From positions 16,829 to 80,828 of the forward strand of contig JAMFSL010000154.1 in assembly GCA_026225275.1 (NCBI GenBank): a DNA stretch of 64,000 bases, in the 5' to 3' direction. Positions 27,519-37,754 of the stretch are shown here, in pieces. Both the position numbers and the translations under genes were made by a program. The notes beneath the pieces were generated by a model, which saw only the letters and a program-made list of their open reading frames with translations, was not told the origin of the DNA and searched no databases. This DNA is from Puia dinghuensis. Its GTDB lineage: Bacteria > Bacteroidota > Bacteroidia > Chitinophagales > Chitinophagaceae. Positions within the stretch are counted from its first letter, which is position 1. Each line of letters begins with the position of its first letter.

Positions 27519-29160
27519 TTACTTAAGATCCTCCATTGCCATCGTCTCCCCGGGCGACTTTCGTGTCATCAGGCTAATGGACGCCGGCTTTAAATCATCT
27601 GCCTCTATGTTTAGCTGCAGACTACCGGGATTGCGGTCCGCTTGTACAACTGCGTAAGCATGACCTTTAAAAGCCTTTCGCTCCTGTAATTTAAACGGGT
27701 TAAGATCACTTTGATTTCCATTGTCAACCGCCAAAAGCTTCCCATTGCCGGTCACGTTAAACCGGATAAGATCATCGGCATCCGGTACGAGGTTCCCGTC
27801 TGCATCAACAACGTCGATATCGAACAGCGCTACATCGCTAGCGTCAGCGTAGACCGTCGTGCTGTCCCTGGTGATCCGAAGGGCGGCTGCTTTACCTGAG
27901 GTATGCAGCTCTTCGATGATCACCTGCCTGCCGTTCTTATGGCCAACAGCTTTAATGATACCCGGCTCATAAGCCACATCCCAGGTTAAATGCAGATCGG
28001 CAGTCGTCACGTTAACCAGGGGTCTTGCATAGCTGTCCCAACCGCCCGAAGTGCCCTGCCTCGGAAATTCCTTCACCTTGATCCCGTACGATCTGTTATT
28101 GACAAACAATTCTACGGTATCGCAATTGGTGTAAGCGAGTACAGGCATGATCTGCCCTTCGTGTCCTTTCCAGTTCCAGTGCGGAAAGAGGTGCAGCACC
28201 GGTTGGGCGGTCCATTGACTTTGATAAAAATAAAAACCATCCTTTGGGCGATTCGTCAGGTCAATTTCGCCATATACCGACCCTCTTGCACGCCCGTGCG
28301 CTTCACCTAAATAATCGATGCCTGTCCACATAAAGTCGCCGATAACATAATCGTGTACCGCAACAAATTTCCATAATTGTTCGGCACGCACGATTCCGCT
28401 GTTATAGTTGGGCGTTACCCGCCCCTGTTTAATGGTTAATGAATCTTCAGGCGGATTCTGCAATGCTTCACTTTCCGTGCCGATCATTTTCCAACCCGGA
28501 TAGTCGTAATGATCAATGCTGTAATAAAGTTCGCGACGCTCATGCCAGCGGTCAACGTAATTGAAGCCGACTATATCTTCTGCGTTCAGGAAAGCCAGCT
28601 TGGTCGAGCCGCCATCAGCAGCTATCTGATCATTACCAGTCGTCACCAGCCGTGTGGGGTCCTCCCCATGAAAAACGTCCAGCAGTTTTTTCAAAATCGT
28701 GACGCCACGGTCCGAGCTCTGATCGCCGATTTCATTACCCGCGCTCCATAACACCACGGATGGGTGATTGCGGTCGCGCGGTATCTGGGGCGCTGTTCTT
28801 ATATATTCCGTCAAACTGAATATTGACCTGCTTGCTGCTGACCCATGCCGGTAGCTGGAAGGTTTTGCGGTACCAGCCAATTCCGGCAGGCAGATAACCG
28901 CCGCCATGGCCCGTTGGTGCATCCATATTGAAAGTGCCCTCAATACTCCAGTCATGCGGCAGATCGAGCTGCCGCCAGGCAACGTCGTTAAAATTCGATG
29001 TAGAGGCATTTTTATCATCTCCCAAAAAAAACTTCCAGTCCCGGTCCATTGACAGGTGATACCGGCTGGCTTTCGGATGGACTTGAGCAGTGAGCTTAAA
29101 CGGAAGGGTCAATATTGCCATGTACCCCAGACATGCTGCAACAGTAAGATATCGTCTCAT
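27519..29160 (-). pseudogene. GH2 beta-galactosidase disrupted by an internal deletion
   Basis: The 5' part (29160 to about 28790) encodes a signal peptide and the start of a GH2 jelly roll (RDWKFFLGDD, LPHDWSIEG, GIGWYRKTFQLP, IQFDGIYKNS). At about 28785-28795 it runs, out of frame, straight into the TIM-barrel acid/base block PRDRNHPSVVLWSAGNEIGDQ, followed by a well-preserved remainder ending at 27519. Compared with usual family members of about 800 residues, roughly 250 internal residues are missing: the rest of the jelly roll, the Ig-like domain and the first barrel strands. The sum of a deletion and a frameshift makes an active enzyme unlikely. It lies 10 bp after the second hybrid regulator, in its operon. 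An assembly artefact cannot be excluded. Confidence 0.85.
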
Positions 29161-29170
29161 GGCCTTTAAT

Positions 29171-32100
29171 TTATTTTTTTACCAGGTCCTGCATGAATTG
29201 CATGGGGGTCTTGCCATATTGCTTTTTAAAGGCTTTTGTAAAATAGGACTGGGTCTGGATGCCGATCCGGCAGGCGATTTCCATGAGGGAGACATCTTCA
29301 TGGAGCATGATGTTCACCGCCTTCTTCAAACGGATAGTACGAATGAAATCCCCGGTGGCCTGCCCGGTGAGGGCCTTTATCTTTTCATGGAGCTTTGAAC
29401 GGCTCATATTGACTTTCCTGCAGACATATTGAATATCAAGGTCGGGGTTCATCAGCTGGGAGTCGATGATGGCCAGTAATTCATCCATGAATTCCCTGTC
29501 TTTGGCCGATTGCAGCAGTTCGCGGGCATCTGCCTGGTAATCCTTTACGTAATGATCACGCAGTTTCTGCCGCTGGTCGAAGACATTGCGGATCGTCAAC
29601 AGCAGGAATTCTACATTCACCGGTTTAGAGAAATGGAAATCGGCGCCCGCTTCCGCGCCTTCGACTTTGGCCGGATTGGCATCTTTGGCCGTCAGCATGA
29701 TGAAGGGGATGTGGCTGGTGTCTATATCCTGGCGGATAGCTTTACAAAATTCATTGCCATTCATCACCGGCATCATGACATCGCTGATGATCAGGTCCGG
29801 AGGGGCGGATTTGGCTTTCTGCAATCCTTCCGCACCGTCGGCGGCTTCCGACACCTGGTAATAAGGAATCAGGCAATCCCTGATGAAATGTCTCAGCTCT
29901 TCATTGTCGTCTGTCACCAGGATATGCCGGGCAGGAGTCCGCCGCCTGATGGGTAAAGCCTCTGCCGTGTCGTCGCCGACGGGGAATTCTCCATCATACC
30001 GGTTATGCAGGCTTTCCAGCCTGGTGCGGTTTTCTCCCGCCTGGTTGATCCATTTTTCTTCAGGCAGGTAGTTGTCCTCTTCCGCCGGGATGCCGACAAT
30101 GATCTCCGTACCGCGATCCCGTTCACTATAAACAAAGATGTCGCCCTTGTGGAGGGAGGTCAGGCTCCTGACGAAAGCCAGGCCGATGCCCGATCCCAGG
30201 TGGTATTCGCTGACCCGGTAGTAGCGCTCGAAGATATGCCGGATGGAGTTGCCTGAGATGCCGATGCCGTTGTCACGGATGCGGATATAGTTATATCGTT
30301 GCGCCCGGTAATCATTCAGCAGGATGATTTCGTTGGCAAATGAAGGTTTGAACCCGACAAGGGAATCCAGGACGTCCATTTCAATCGTTCCGCCGGGCGA
30401 CGTGTATTTAAAAGCATTGCTGAGCAGGTTCAGCACGATTTTTTCCAATACCTGCCGGTCATACCAGCTGTCCGACCGGACCTTATCGGGCCGGACGACA
30501 AAGTGAATATTTTTCTTATCGGCCCATTCATAAAATTCGGCGGCGACTTCTTCCAGGAAGTTGCTCAGGTTACCCGGCACGATCTGCAACTTCAGCGCCC
30601 CTGCCTGTAGCTTCCGGTAATCCATGAGTTCATTGATCAGGTAAAGCAGCCGGCCGGCATTCCGGTGGATCGACCTGTATTGCTTCATGACGACCGGCGT
30701 GGCCTCTTCCTTCAGCAATCTTTCTGCGGGTCCCATGATCAGCATGAGCGGCGTACGCAGCTCATGGGAAATGTTGGTAAAGAACTGCAGTTGCATCTGG
30801 ACGAGCTCCTGTTGCTTGCGGGCCTCCATTTTTTTCAATTGCCGCCGCCGCTTTGTAAGGTATATCGCATAGGCACTGCCGACGATAACCAGGGAAACAA
30901 GAAAGAGGAACCAGCTCGTCTTCCAGAAAGGGGGACGGATAATGATCCGGATGGACGTACCCTTGTCATTCCAGACCCCATCATTATTGGAGGCACGTAC
31001 ATGAAATACATATTCACCGAAGTCAAGATTGGTATAATTGGTCTTGTTTTCATTATTCGTGTAGTGCCAGTCTTTATCGAATCCTTCCAGCTTGTAGGCA
31101 TAGTGGTTATTCTCCGAGTTGGTATAGTTCAGTGCCGAAAAGGTGAATGCGATGGAGGACTGTTTGTGGGACAGCCCGATCGCAGGGGTCAGGCTGATAT
31201 CATTTTGCAGGATGCCGGTGGGGTCTCCGGGCTGGATCTTCTCATTGAAGATACGAAGCTCAGTGATATATACCGGCGGGACATAGTGGTTGATCCGGAT
31301 CTCTGAGGGGTAGAAGTAATTGAAGCCGTCGGCGCCGCCGAAGAACATTTCTCCATCACGGGTTTGCAGGCAGGAATTGGTATAAAATTCCAGCCCCTGC
31401 AGGCCATCGCTGGTATTGTAGGTGGAAAAGGAAGAATCTGTGGGATTGAAGCGGATGAGTCCTCTTGAAGTAGATATCCAGAAGTTATTTGCTGTATCTT
31501 CTTCTATTCCCTTGATAAATTCATGGGCCAGGCCGCCGCGCCGGGTATAAATAGAAAAGCTCTTTTTAAGTGGATCGAAAAGATATAGCCCTTCCTGTCC
31601 CACCCATAGCCGGCCGTGTTTATCGATGAAGATCACCCGAAGATCGGCAGTGCTTGCCTGGTCACTGAAATAATGATAAAAATGCTGCCGCACGGGATCG
31701 TAGCAATTCAGCCCGCCGTCGTCCGTTCCGAACCACAATTTACCGCTCTTGTCCTCCGCCATAGACACAATATCGTTGCCCCGCAGGCCAGTCTGCCCCG
31801 ACGGGTCAGTCGTGACGCGATGGAAGCGCCCTGTCCGGCGGTCCAGCAGGTTCAGTCCACCATAATAGGTAGCTACCCAGAAATTGCCATGGCTGTCTTC
31901 AAGGGTGCCCTGAACATAATCGGAGCTGATGGAACTGCTGTCCGCAGCATTGTTGGTGTAATGGACGAAGCTGCCGTTTTTGACCATCCGGTTGAGGCCT
32001 CCGCCCCAGGTGGAGACCCATAATTCATTGTGGCTGTCCGTAACGATATTCATGATAGCGTCGGAACTGATACTGCGCGGCTTGTCCGGGTCAAAACAAT

Positions 32101-33334
32101 AGTAGGTGAAGCTGTTCCGGCGCCTGTCGAAATAATTCAGTCCGCCACCGGTAGTCCCTACCCAGATATTGCCTTTGCGATCTTCACCGAAAGCAATGAT
32201 GTCATTATCATTCAGGGAATGGCCCGTAAGCTTCTTGGTATACAGGCCGAATTTTTCGCCGTAAGGAGAGTAAAGATTGACACCCCCGCGGTGAGTGCCT
32301 ACCCAGAAATTGCCCACTTTGTCTTCGAAGATGGCAGAGATGGTTCGGTTGGACAGTCCCTGCCGTGTTTCCGGCTCTTCATTATAATGATACCAGCAGT
32401 CCGAGCCGGGATGGAAAAGATTCAGCCCGCAGTTGATCGTACCTACCCAAATATTGCCCTTCTTGTCCAGGAACAGGCTTTCGATCATATTGCCGGACAG
32501 GCTGCTGTCATTCTTTTCGTCGTTCTGGAAAAGCTTTGCCTTACCGGTCTGCAGGTCGAGCCGGTAGAGGCCGCTGCTTTGGGTGCCCAGCCACAGGTCA
32601 TTGTTTTGCCGGACGACAAATTTGATGAGTACATTGTCGAGGGAAGGTTGCGATGTAAATTTCATAAAGGCCGGTCGGCTGGGATCGAAAAAGAGCAATC
32701 CTTTATTAGTGGCTGCCCATATCCGGCCATTAGTGCCTTCGCAGATGGCATTGATGCGGTCATTACCCCCATATTCCGGGAACCATTCCGTAGGACGAAA
32801 GGAGGCAAAACGCCGCGAATTTTCATCCAGTAAGCTCAGTCCGTCGTTAGTGGCGATCCACAGCCTCCGGCGGTTGTCCTCGCAAATGGACGTCACCGTA
32901 TTGCCTGCGAGGCTGTTGGGGTCGTTATCCCCGCCCTGTAAATGGGTAAATTTATCGGTATAGGGGTCGAAGCAGTTCAGCCCGTTCAGGGTCCCTACCC
33001 ATAGCCTCCGCCGGCTGTCTTCATACAGGGCGGTAATATAATTTCCGCTGATGCTGCCCGTGTCGCCCTGGATATGCCGGAATGTGATCATTTCGTGGCC
33101 GTCAAACCGGTTGAGTCCGTCGCGGGTACCAAACCACATATAGCCACGGTAGTCCTGGATCATACATTGGATGACAAGATTGGAAAGACCTTGTTCATAG
33201 CCTAAATGTTTGAAAGACAGTTTCGGAGCCTGGCCATAACCGCTAACCGGCAAGAAGTGCAGCATGATGGTCAGACAGAAAAGAAAGGGTAAAAACCGGA
33301 CCCTTTGCGGTGAGTCATTGAAGAAAATTTCCAT
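29171..33334 (-). CDS. Hybrid two-component system regulator, second copy
   Basis: A protein of 1387 residues with the same layout as the regulator at 23280. A signal peptide ends near GYGQ. Propeller repeats follow (YRGYMWFGTRDGLNRFDG type, about 14 units to residue 700), then a Y_Y_Y domain and one transmembrane helix (SWFLFLVSLVIVGSAYAIYL). HisKA has FFTNISHELRTPL (His about 857); HATPase has NLLSNAFKYT and GSGIGLAFV. The receiver phospho-Asp is about 1185 in IISDVMMPVMNG, and an AraC-type HTH ends the protein. It heads the operon with the broken GH2 gene and diverges from the PQQ dehydrogenase operon, which it probably controls. Two regulators imply two separate glycan cues in this region. 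Confidence 0.93.
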   Translation of the reverse strand: MEIFFNDSPQRVRFLPFLFCLTIMLHFLPVSGYGQAPKLSFKHLGYEQGLSNLVIQCMIQDYRGYMWFGTRDGLNRFDGHEMITFRHIQGDTGSISGNYITALYEDSRRRLWVGTLNGLNCFDPYTDKFTHLQGGDNDPNSLAGNTVTSICEDNRRRLWIATNDGLSLLDENSRRFASFRPTEWFPEYGGNDRINAICEGTNGRIWAATNKGLLFFDPSRPAFMKFTSQPSLDNVLIKFVVRQNNDLWLGTQSSGLYRLDLQTGKAKLFQNDEKNDSSLSGNMIESLFLDKKGNIWVGTINCGLNLFHPGSDCWYHYNEEPETRQGLSNRTISAIFEDKVGNFWVGTHRGGVNLYSPYGEKFGLYTKKLTGHSLNDNDIIAFGEDRKGNIWVGTTGGGLNYFDRRRNSFTYYCFDPDKPRSISSDAIMNIVTDSHNELWVSTWGGGLNRMVKNGSFVHYTNNAADSSSISSDYVQGTLEDSHGNFWVATYYGGLNLLDRRTGRFHRVTTDPSGQTGLRGNDIVSMAEDKSGKLWFGTDDGGLNCYDPVRQHFYHYFSDQASTADLRVIFIDKHGRLWVGQEGLYLFDPLKKSFSIYTRRGGLAHEFIKGIEEDTANNFWISTSRGLIRFNPTDSSFSTYNTSDGLQGLEFYTNSCLQTRDGEMFFGGADGFNYFYPSEIRINHYVPPVYITELRIFNEKIQPGDPTGILQNDISLTPAIGLSHKQSSIAFTFSALNYTNSENNHYAYKLEGFDKDWHYTNNENKTNYTNLDFGEYVFHVRASNNDGVWNDKGTSIRIIIRPPFWKTSWFLFLVSLVIVGSAYAIYLTKRRRQLKKMEARKQQELVQMQLQFFTNISHELRTPLMLIMGPAERLLKEEATPVVMKQYRSIHRNAGRLLYLINELMDYRKLQAGALKLQIVPGNLSNFLEEVAAEFYEWADKKNIHFVVRPDKVRSDSWYDRQVLEKIVLNLLSNAFKYTSPGGTIEMDVLDSLVGFKPSFANEIILLNDYRAQRYNYIRIRDNGIGISGNSIRHIFERYYRVSEYHLGSGIGLAFVRSLTSLHKGDIFVYSERDRGTEIIVGIPAEEDNYLPEEKWINQAGENRTRLESLHNRYDGEFPVGDDTAEALPIRRRTPARHILVTDDNEELRHFIRDCLIPYYQVSEAADGAEGLQKAKSAPPDLIISDVMMPVMNGNEFCKAIRQDIDTSHIPFIMLTAKDANPAKVEGAEAGADFHFSKPVNVEFLLLTIRNVFDQRQKLRDHYVKDYQADARELLQSAKDREFMDELLAIIDSQLMNPDLDIQYVCRKVNMSRSKLHEKIKALTGQATGDFIRTIRLKKAVNIMLHEDVSLMEIACRIGIQTQSYFTKAFKKQYGKTPMQFMQDLVKK

Positions 33335-33411
33335 GGTCAGGCATTATCGTAGTACTAAATGTAAACAATTATTTATTCAACTCTCTCCCTACCCTGCCGG
33401 GGCAACCGTCA

Positions 33412-33431
33412 TTTGGTCAATCCAACCAAAA
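33412..33431 (+). promoter_or_regulatory. TTTGGT/ACCAAA inverted repeat in the regulator 2-PQQ dehydrogenase gap
   Basis: TTTGGT (33412-33417) and ACCAAA (33425-33430) flank CAATCCA. The stretch from 33415 also matches the GGACAATCCGACAAG element at 11262 at most positions. It lies in the 250-bp divergent gap, about 80 bp upstream of the regulator start and 155 bp before the dehydrogenase. Candidate operator; arms are short. Confidence 0.35.
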
Positions 33432-33584
33432 ATATAAACGATCAAAACAAAAATGCCTGACGGGCCAGCCCAGTCCGGCGCACCAAGTCCGGATTTAGGA
33501 TGATCCGACCAAAATCCCGGACCTCTGCATTGTCTTAATGTGTTAGTCGCGGCTACCTTAGCTGCGGACGATTGACATCTTAAT

Positions 33585-35759
33585 ATGAGAAAGACATTTG
33601 CCGTATTGATTGTTTTATTTACCCTGGCTGGTTGCAGGCGTAATGTTAGAGAAGGTACTGACTGGCCGGCTTATGGCGGCAACAAGGCGGGTAATCGTTA
33701 TTCGACGCTGGCACAGATCAACCTGCGTAATGTCAGTCAACTGAAAGTAGCCTGGATGTACGATGCCAGGGATGGCGGCCAGGCCGGCAAGCAGCCGCGG
33801 GAAATCGAATGTCAGCCTATCGTCGTACACGGCATCTTATACGGGACGACGCCTGAGTTGAAGCTGTTTGCGCTCGATGCGGCTACGGGGCGGCAATTGT
33901 GGCTATTCAATCCGTCGGCAAAGCAACAGGGGTACAATAGCATGAACAGGGGGGTCGATTATTGGGAAGATGGCGATGACCGGCGCATCCTGTACCCTGC
34001 TGGCCCCAACCTCTATGCTGTCGACGCCATGACCGGACAGCCGGTGACCGGCTTTGGCAATAATGGTAAAGTGGACCTGCATACAGGCCTGGAAAATGAC
34101 CGGTATGGTATCAAGGATTTGGCCATTACGGCCACCTCTCCGGGCGTCATTTATAAGGATATCCTGGTAATGGGCAGTACCGTCAGTGAAATGGGGGATG
34201 CGTTGCCGGGCCACATCCGTGCCTTCGACGTGCGGACGGGTAAATTGCTCTGGATATTTCATACGATCCCTCAGCCCGGCGATGCGGGATACGATACATG
34301 GCCCAGGGATGCCTATAAGAAAATAGGTGCTGCGAACTGCTGGGCCGGCCTGGTGCTGGATGACAAGCGGGGCGTGGTCTATTTCGGAACTGGCGCGCCT
34401 GCCGTCGACTTCTATGGCGGGACCCGTACGGGGATGAACCTGTTCGCCGACTGTATTATTGCCCTTGATGTGACGACGGGGCATCTCAAGTGGTATTACC
34501 AGTTGACCCATCACGATCTATGGGACAATGACATCCCCTGTCCGCCGAATTTGGTCACGGTGATGCACAACGGAAAAAAGACGGATGCCGTCGTACAGAC
34601 AACGAAGGACGGGCTGATCTATGTGCTGGACCGGGATAGCGGCGCCGCCCTCTTTCCGGTGGAAGAACGGCCGGTGCCGACGACGTCGCTGCCGGGTGAG
34701 CATCCGTGGCCGACGCAACGTTTCCCTCTGAAGCCGGCTCCTTTAACCCGACAATTTATCAGCAATGCGGACCTGCCGGATTCTGTCCTGTTCCCTGACA
34801 GCTATCGCTGGGCCCGGCAACAATACAGCGAACTGCAACACGGGCAAAAATTTATGCCGCCCAGTCTGCAGGGTACCTTGTATATCGGTATCAGCGGGGG
34901 TGCGGAATGGGGGGGTAGCGCTGTCGATACTGGTGGCGTGCTTTACCAGAATGTGAGTGAGATGCCGTGGAAGGTCAGGATGGTGGACCTGGCAACGAGC
35001 CTCAGGGAGACCACCTCGCGCGGCAACGCGCTGTATGTGACCAATTGTTCGGTCTGCCACGGCGTAGACCGAAAAGGAGGAGGCTTTCCGAACCTGTTGC
35101 ATGTAGATGAGCGGCTCAGCGCCGCCGATATCAGCGGCATCCTGCAGAATGGCAGGGGGCGTATGCCTCCGTTCCAGAGCCTGCCGGAATGGGACCGTAA
35201 CAGCATTATCCAGTTCTTATTGAATAAAGAAGGGAAGGCAGAAAGGAATGGGATGGAAGGAAAGGATGAACACAGTGATAAAGGTATGCTGGATGCCGGG
35301 AACACAGGCTTTCCTTATGTCCCGCCTTACATGCGGGGCAGCGGCGGCAAATTCCGCGACTCCAGCGGATATCCTGGCCTCCGGCCGCCGTGGGGGACGC
35401 TAAATGCCGTCGACCTGAATTCCGGCGATTACGTATGGCGGGCTCCGTTAGGTGAATATCCGGCGCTGAAGAAGAAGGGCATTCCGGCCACCGGTACTGA
35501 AAATTCCGGCGGACCCCTGGCTACCGCCGGCGGGTTGGTGTTTATCGCCGGTACTGAAGATGAGAAACTGCGGGCTTTCGATAGTCATACAGGCAAGGTG
35601 GTGTGGGAATATCAGCTGCCGTACGGTGCATTTGCCACACCGATCACCTATTCGGTCGATGGCAGGCAATATATCGCGATTGCCGCCGGTGGCGTCCGTA
35701 ATAATCATAAACCCGGCGGCTATTATATCGCCTTTGCGCTGCCTAAAACAGATCTATGA
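33585..35759 (+). CDS. PQQ-dependent dehydrogenase with cytochrome c domain, lipoprotein
   Basis: A 724-residue periplasmic quinoprotein. Signal sequence and lipobox (LAGC, Cys about 18) suggest a membrane-anchored lipoprotein. An eight-bladed PQQ propeller with WPAYGGNKAGNRYS and repeated tryptophan docking motifs is interrupted near residues 470-545 by a c-type cytochrome domain with one haem motif, CSVCHG (Cys about 488). The layout matches the PQQ-dependent glucose/quinate-type dehydrogenases found in Bacteroidota. It would oxidise a sugar or polyol and pass electrons to the respiratory chain. PQQ synthesis genes are not in this window. It overlaps the bicupin-lactonase gene by 4 bp (ATGA), so the lactone formed could be hydrolysed by the neighbour. 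Confidence 0.9.
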   Translation: MRKTFAVLIVLFTLAGCRRNVREGTDWPAYGGNKAGNRYSTLAQINLRNVSQLKVAWMYDARDGGQAGKQPREIECQPIVVHGILYGTTPELKLFALDAATGRQLWLFNPSAKQQGYNSMNRGVDYWEDGDDRRILYPAGPNLYAVDAMTGQPVTGFGNNGKVDLHTGLENDRYGIKDLAITATSPGVIYKDILVMGSTVSEMGDALPGHIRAFDVRTGKLLWIFHTIPQPGDAGYDTWPRDAYKKIGAANCWAGLVLDDKRGVVYFGTGAPAVDFYGGTRTGMNLFADCIIALDVTTGHLKWYYQLTHHDLWDNDIPCPPNLVTVMHNGKKTDAVVQTTKDGLIYVLDRDSGAALFPVEERPVPTTSLPGEHPWPTQRFPLKPAPLTRQFISNADLPDSVLFPDSYRWARQQYSELQHGQKFMPPSLQGTLYIGISGGAEWGGSAVDTGGVLYQNVSEMPWKVRMVDLATSLRETTSRGNALYVTNCSVCHGVDRKGGGFPNLLHVDERLSAADISGILQNGRGRMPPFQSLPEWDRNSIIQFLLNKEGKAERNGMEGKDEHSDKGMLDAGNTGFPYVPPYMRGSGGKFRDSSGYPGLRPPWGTLNAVDLNSGDYVWRAPLGEYPALKKKGIPATGTENSGGPLATAGGLVFIAGTEDEKLRAFDSHTGKVVWEYQLPYGAFATPITYSVDGRQYIAIAAGGVRNNHKPGGYYIAFALPKTDL

Positions 35760-37750
35760 AAAAGCTGCTTATGAAGATAGCCCCTGGTCTTGCCGCATCA
35801 ATAAATAAAACTATTATGACAACCAAAACGATGCTTGGATCATCCATTCTTCTGACCGCCCTGCTGGCCGTCAAATGCAGTTCAGGGCCGGGCGGTAGCA
35901 GGCAGGAATGGGCCGATCTCAACACGAAGGTGATCGCGGAGTATCATGTAAAGGGAAGGACGCGTACCGATATACCCGATACGAAAGTACCATCCAACCT
36001 GACGGGCGGCAAAGTGACGAATATGTCCACGCTGCCCGACATCCAGCTGGCCGGGGGCGTAATAGCCAAGGCGTACTGGGGAAAAGGAGCGCTGATGAGT
36101 TTTATTACCATGGCTCCGAATGCGGCGATTCCGGAGAGCAAGATTTCCGGTGAGCGTTTTCTCTTTGTGCTGTCCGGAGAAGTGAAGGAATGGGTGGATG
36201 GCAGCCAGGCTACCTTGCGGGGAGTGCCGCGCGATACGATCGACGGGATTCACGGGAAGGCCCCCGTCCGGGAATTCCTCTATCTGCAGGACGACGCCCG
36301 TACGGCGGTTGCTGCCGGTCCCGGGGGAGCGAAGATCCTGGAAGTATTCAGCCCCGTGCCTGTGGAATATTTGCACAAGGCCGGCGTCAAGGACATTCCC
36401 GATCCCATTTCCATCGATCAGTTCCCGATTCCACCGAGCGTGGAGCCGAATAAAGTATACAATCTTTATGATTTGCAGTACGCTCAACTGGTGCCGGGCA
36501 GCAATTCCCGAATCGTTTCGGGGAAAGGGGTACAGATGAGTTTTCTGCGGATGAATCCCAACACGAAATTCGCACGCCATATTCATCCTGAAGAACAGGT
36601 GATGTACACCTGGAGGGGAGCGATAGACGAGATACTGCTGGACAAGACCATCAAAATGACGCCGGGCGATATCGTGGATCTCCCTTCCGACTTCGTACAT
36701 GGCGGCAATCTCAGCGCGGAGGGATGTGATGTCATGGACGTATTCTTTCCGCCGCGTACCGACTACAACCAGTTTCGCGTCAGTCGTGACAGCGGGTATG
36801 ATGCCATCATTCCAAAGGATGCGACAATAAAGACAGTTGTGGACGGCGGGGCCTCGAAACCGGGCCTTACTTTCACCGAAGGGCCGGTGTGGCTTGACGG
36901 CAAGCTTTATTTTTCCAATATGTATTTCGACAAGGACTTCAAGGGAAATCCCCGCAAGAGTTCACTGGTGGTAATGAACCCGGATGGAAGGTACCGCAAT
37001 ATCATTCAGGGCCAGATGCAGACCAACGGCCTGCTGGCTGCACCGGACGGTCATCTGATCGTCTGCGATATGTTCGGCCACAGGCTGCTAAAGATGGATA
37101 CAACGGGTACTATCCTCAAGGTGCTGGCGGACCAATACCAGGGCAAACCGCTGGACGGTCCCAACGATCTTTGCATGGATGCGAAAGGCGGCATTTACTT
37201 TTCCGACCCGCAGTTCACCGGCGATGCGGTGAAGAATCAGCCGGGCAGGACAGTTTATTACCTTGCGGCTGACGGCAAACTGACGCGGTTACTGCCGCCC
37301 AATGACTTTGCGATGCCCAATTGTCTCGCGCTGAGCCCTGATGGAAAAACATTGTACATCGATAATACCTATGACGACGAGAAATTCTGGAATGTCAATA
37401 GCGATAAGGACAACTACGTGTGGGCCTACGACGTGCAGCCCGATGGCACGATTAGGAACGGCCGCAAATTCGCTGAGCTGTACCTGATGGAGCAGGTGCT
37501 GGACCGTCACGGTAAATCATCAGGCGCCGACGGGCTGAGGGTGGATGAGCGGGGCAATGTGTATGTGGCTACCTGGGACGGCCTGCAGATCTTCAATCCG
37601 CGGGGTGAGTTTGTGGGCATCATCAACTTTCCGACTTATCCCGTCAATCTTGCTTTTGGCGGATCTGACGGCAAGACCATTTATGTCACCAGCTATAACA
37701 AGATCTACAGTATACACAGCAATGTAAAAGGATTATCCCGTGTTCAATAA
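35756..37750 (+). CDS. Bicupin fused to SMP-30/gluconolactonase domain
   Basis: A 664-residue fusion. A lipoprotein-like signal (LLAVKC) appears if translation starts near residue 21 (35816); the overlapping ATG at 35756 is also possible. Residues about 90-215 form a first cupin that lacks the metal histidines. Residues about 235-340 form a second cupin with an intact HIHPEEQ and a later HGG histidine. From about 360 to the end is an SMP-30/LRE beta-propeller with FTEGPVW, GPNDLCMDAKGG, MPNCLALSPDG and GADGLRVDERG, which hold the usual metal ligands of gluconolactonases. The cupin pair may bind or isomerise the sugar acid. Coupling to the PQQ dehydrogenase suggests oxidation of an aldose to lactone, then hydrolysis to aldonate, in the periplasm. 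Confidence 0.85.
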   Translation: MKKLLMKIAPGLAASINKTIMTTKTMLGSSILLTALLAVKCSSGPGGSRQEWADLNTKVIAEYHVKGRTRTDIPDTKVPSNLTGGKVTNMSTLPDIQLAGGVIAKAYWGKGALMSFITMAPNAAIPESKISGERFLFVLSGEVKEWVDGSQATLRGVPRDTIDGIHGKAPVREFLYLQDDARTAVAAGPGGAKILEVFSPVPVEYLHKAGVKDIPDPISIDQFPIPPSVEPNKVYNLYDLQYAQLVPGSNSRIVSGKGVQMSFLRMNPNTKFARHIHPEEQVMYTWRGAIDEILLDKTIKMTPGDIVDLPSDFVHGGNLSAEGCDVMDVFFPPRTDYNQFRVSRDSGYDAIIPKDATIKTVVDGGASKPGLTFTEGPVWLDGKLYFSNMYFDKDFKGNPRKSSLVVMNPDGRYRNIIQGQMQTNGLLAAPDGHLIVCDMFGHRLLKMDTTGTILKVLADQYQGKPLDGPNDLCMDAKGGIYFSDPQFTGDAVKNQPGRTVYYLAADGKLTRLLPPNDFAMPNCLALSPDGKTLYIDNTYDDEKFWNVNSDKDNYVWAYDVQPDGTIRNGRKFAELYLMEQVLDRHGKSSGADGLRVDERGNVYVATWDGLQIFNPRGEFVGIINFPTYPVNLAFGGSDGKTIYVTSYNKIYSIHSNVKGLSRVQ

Positions 37751-37754
37751 AACG

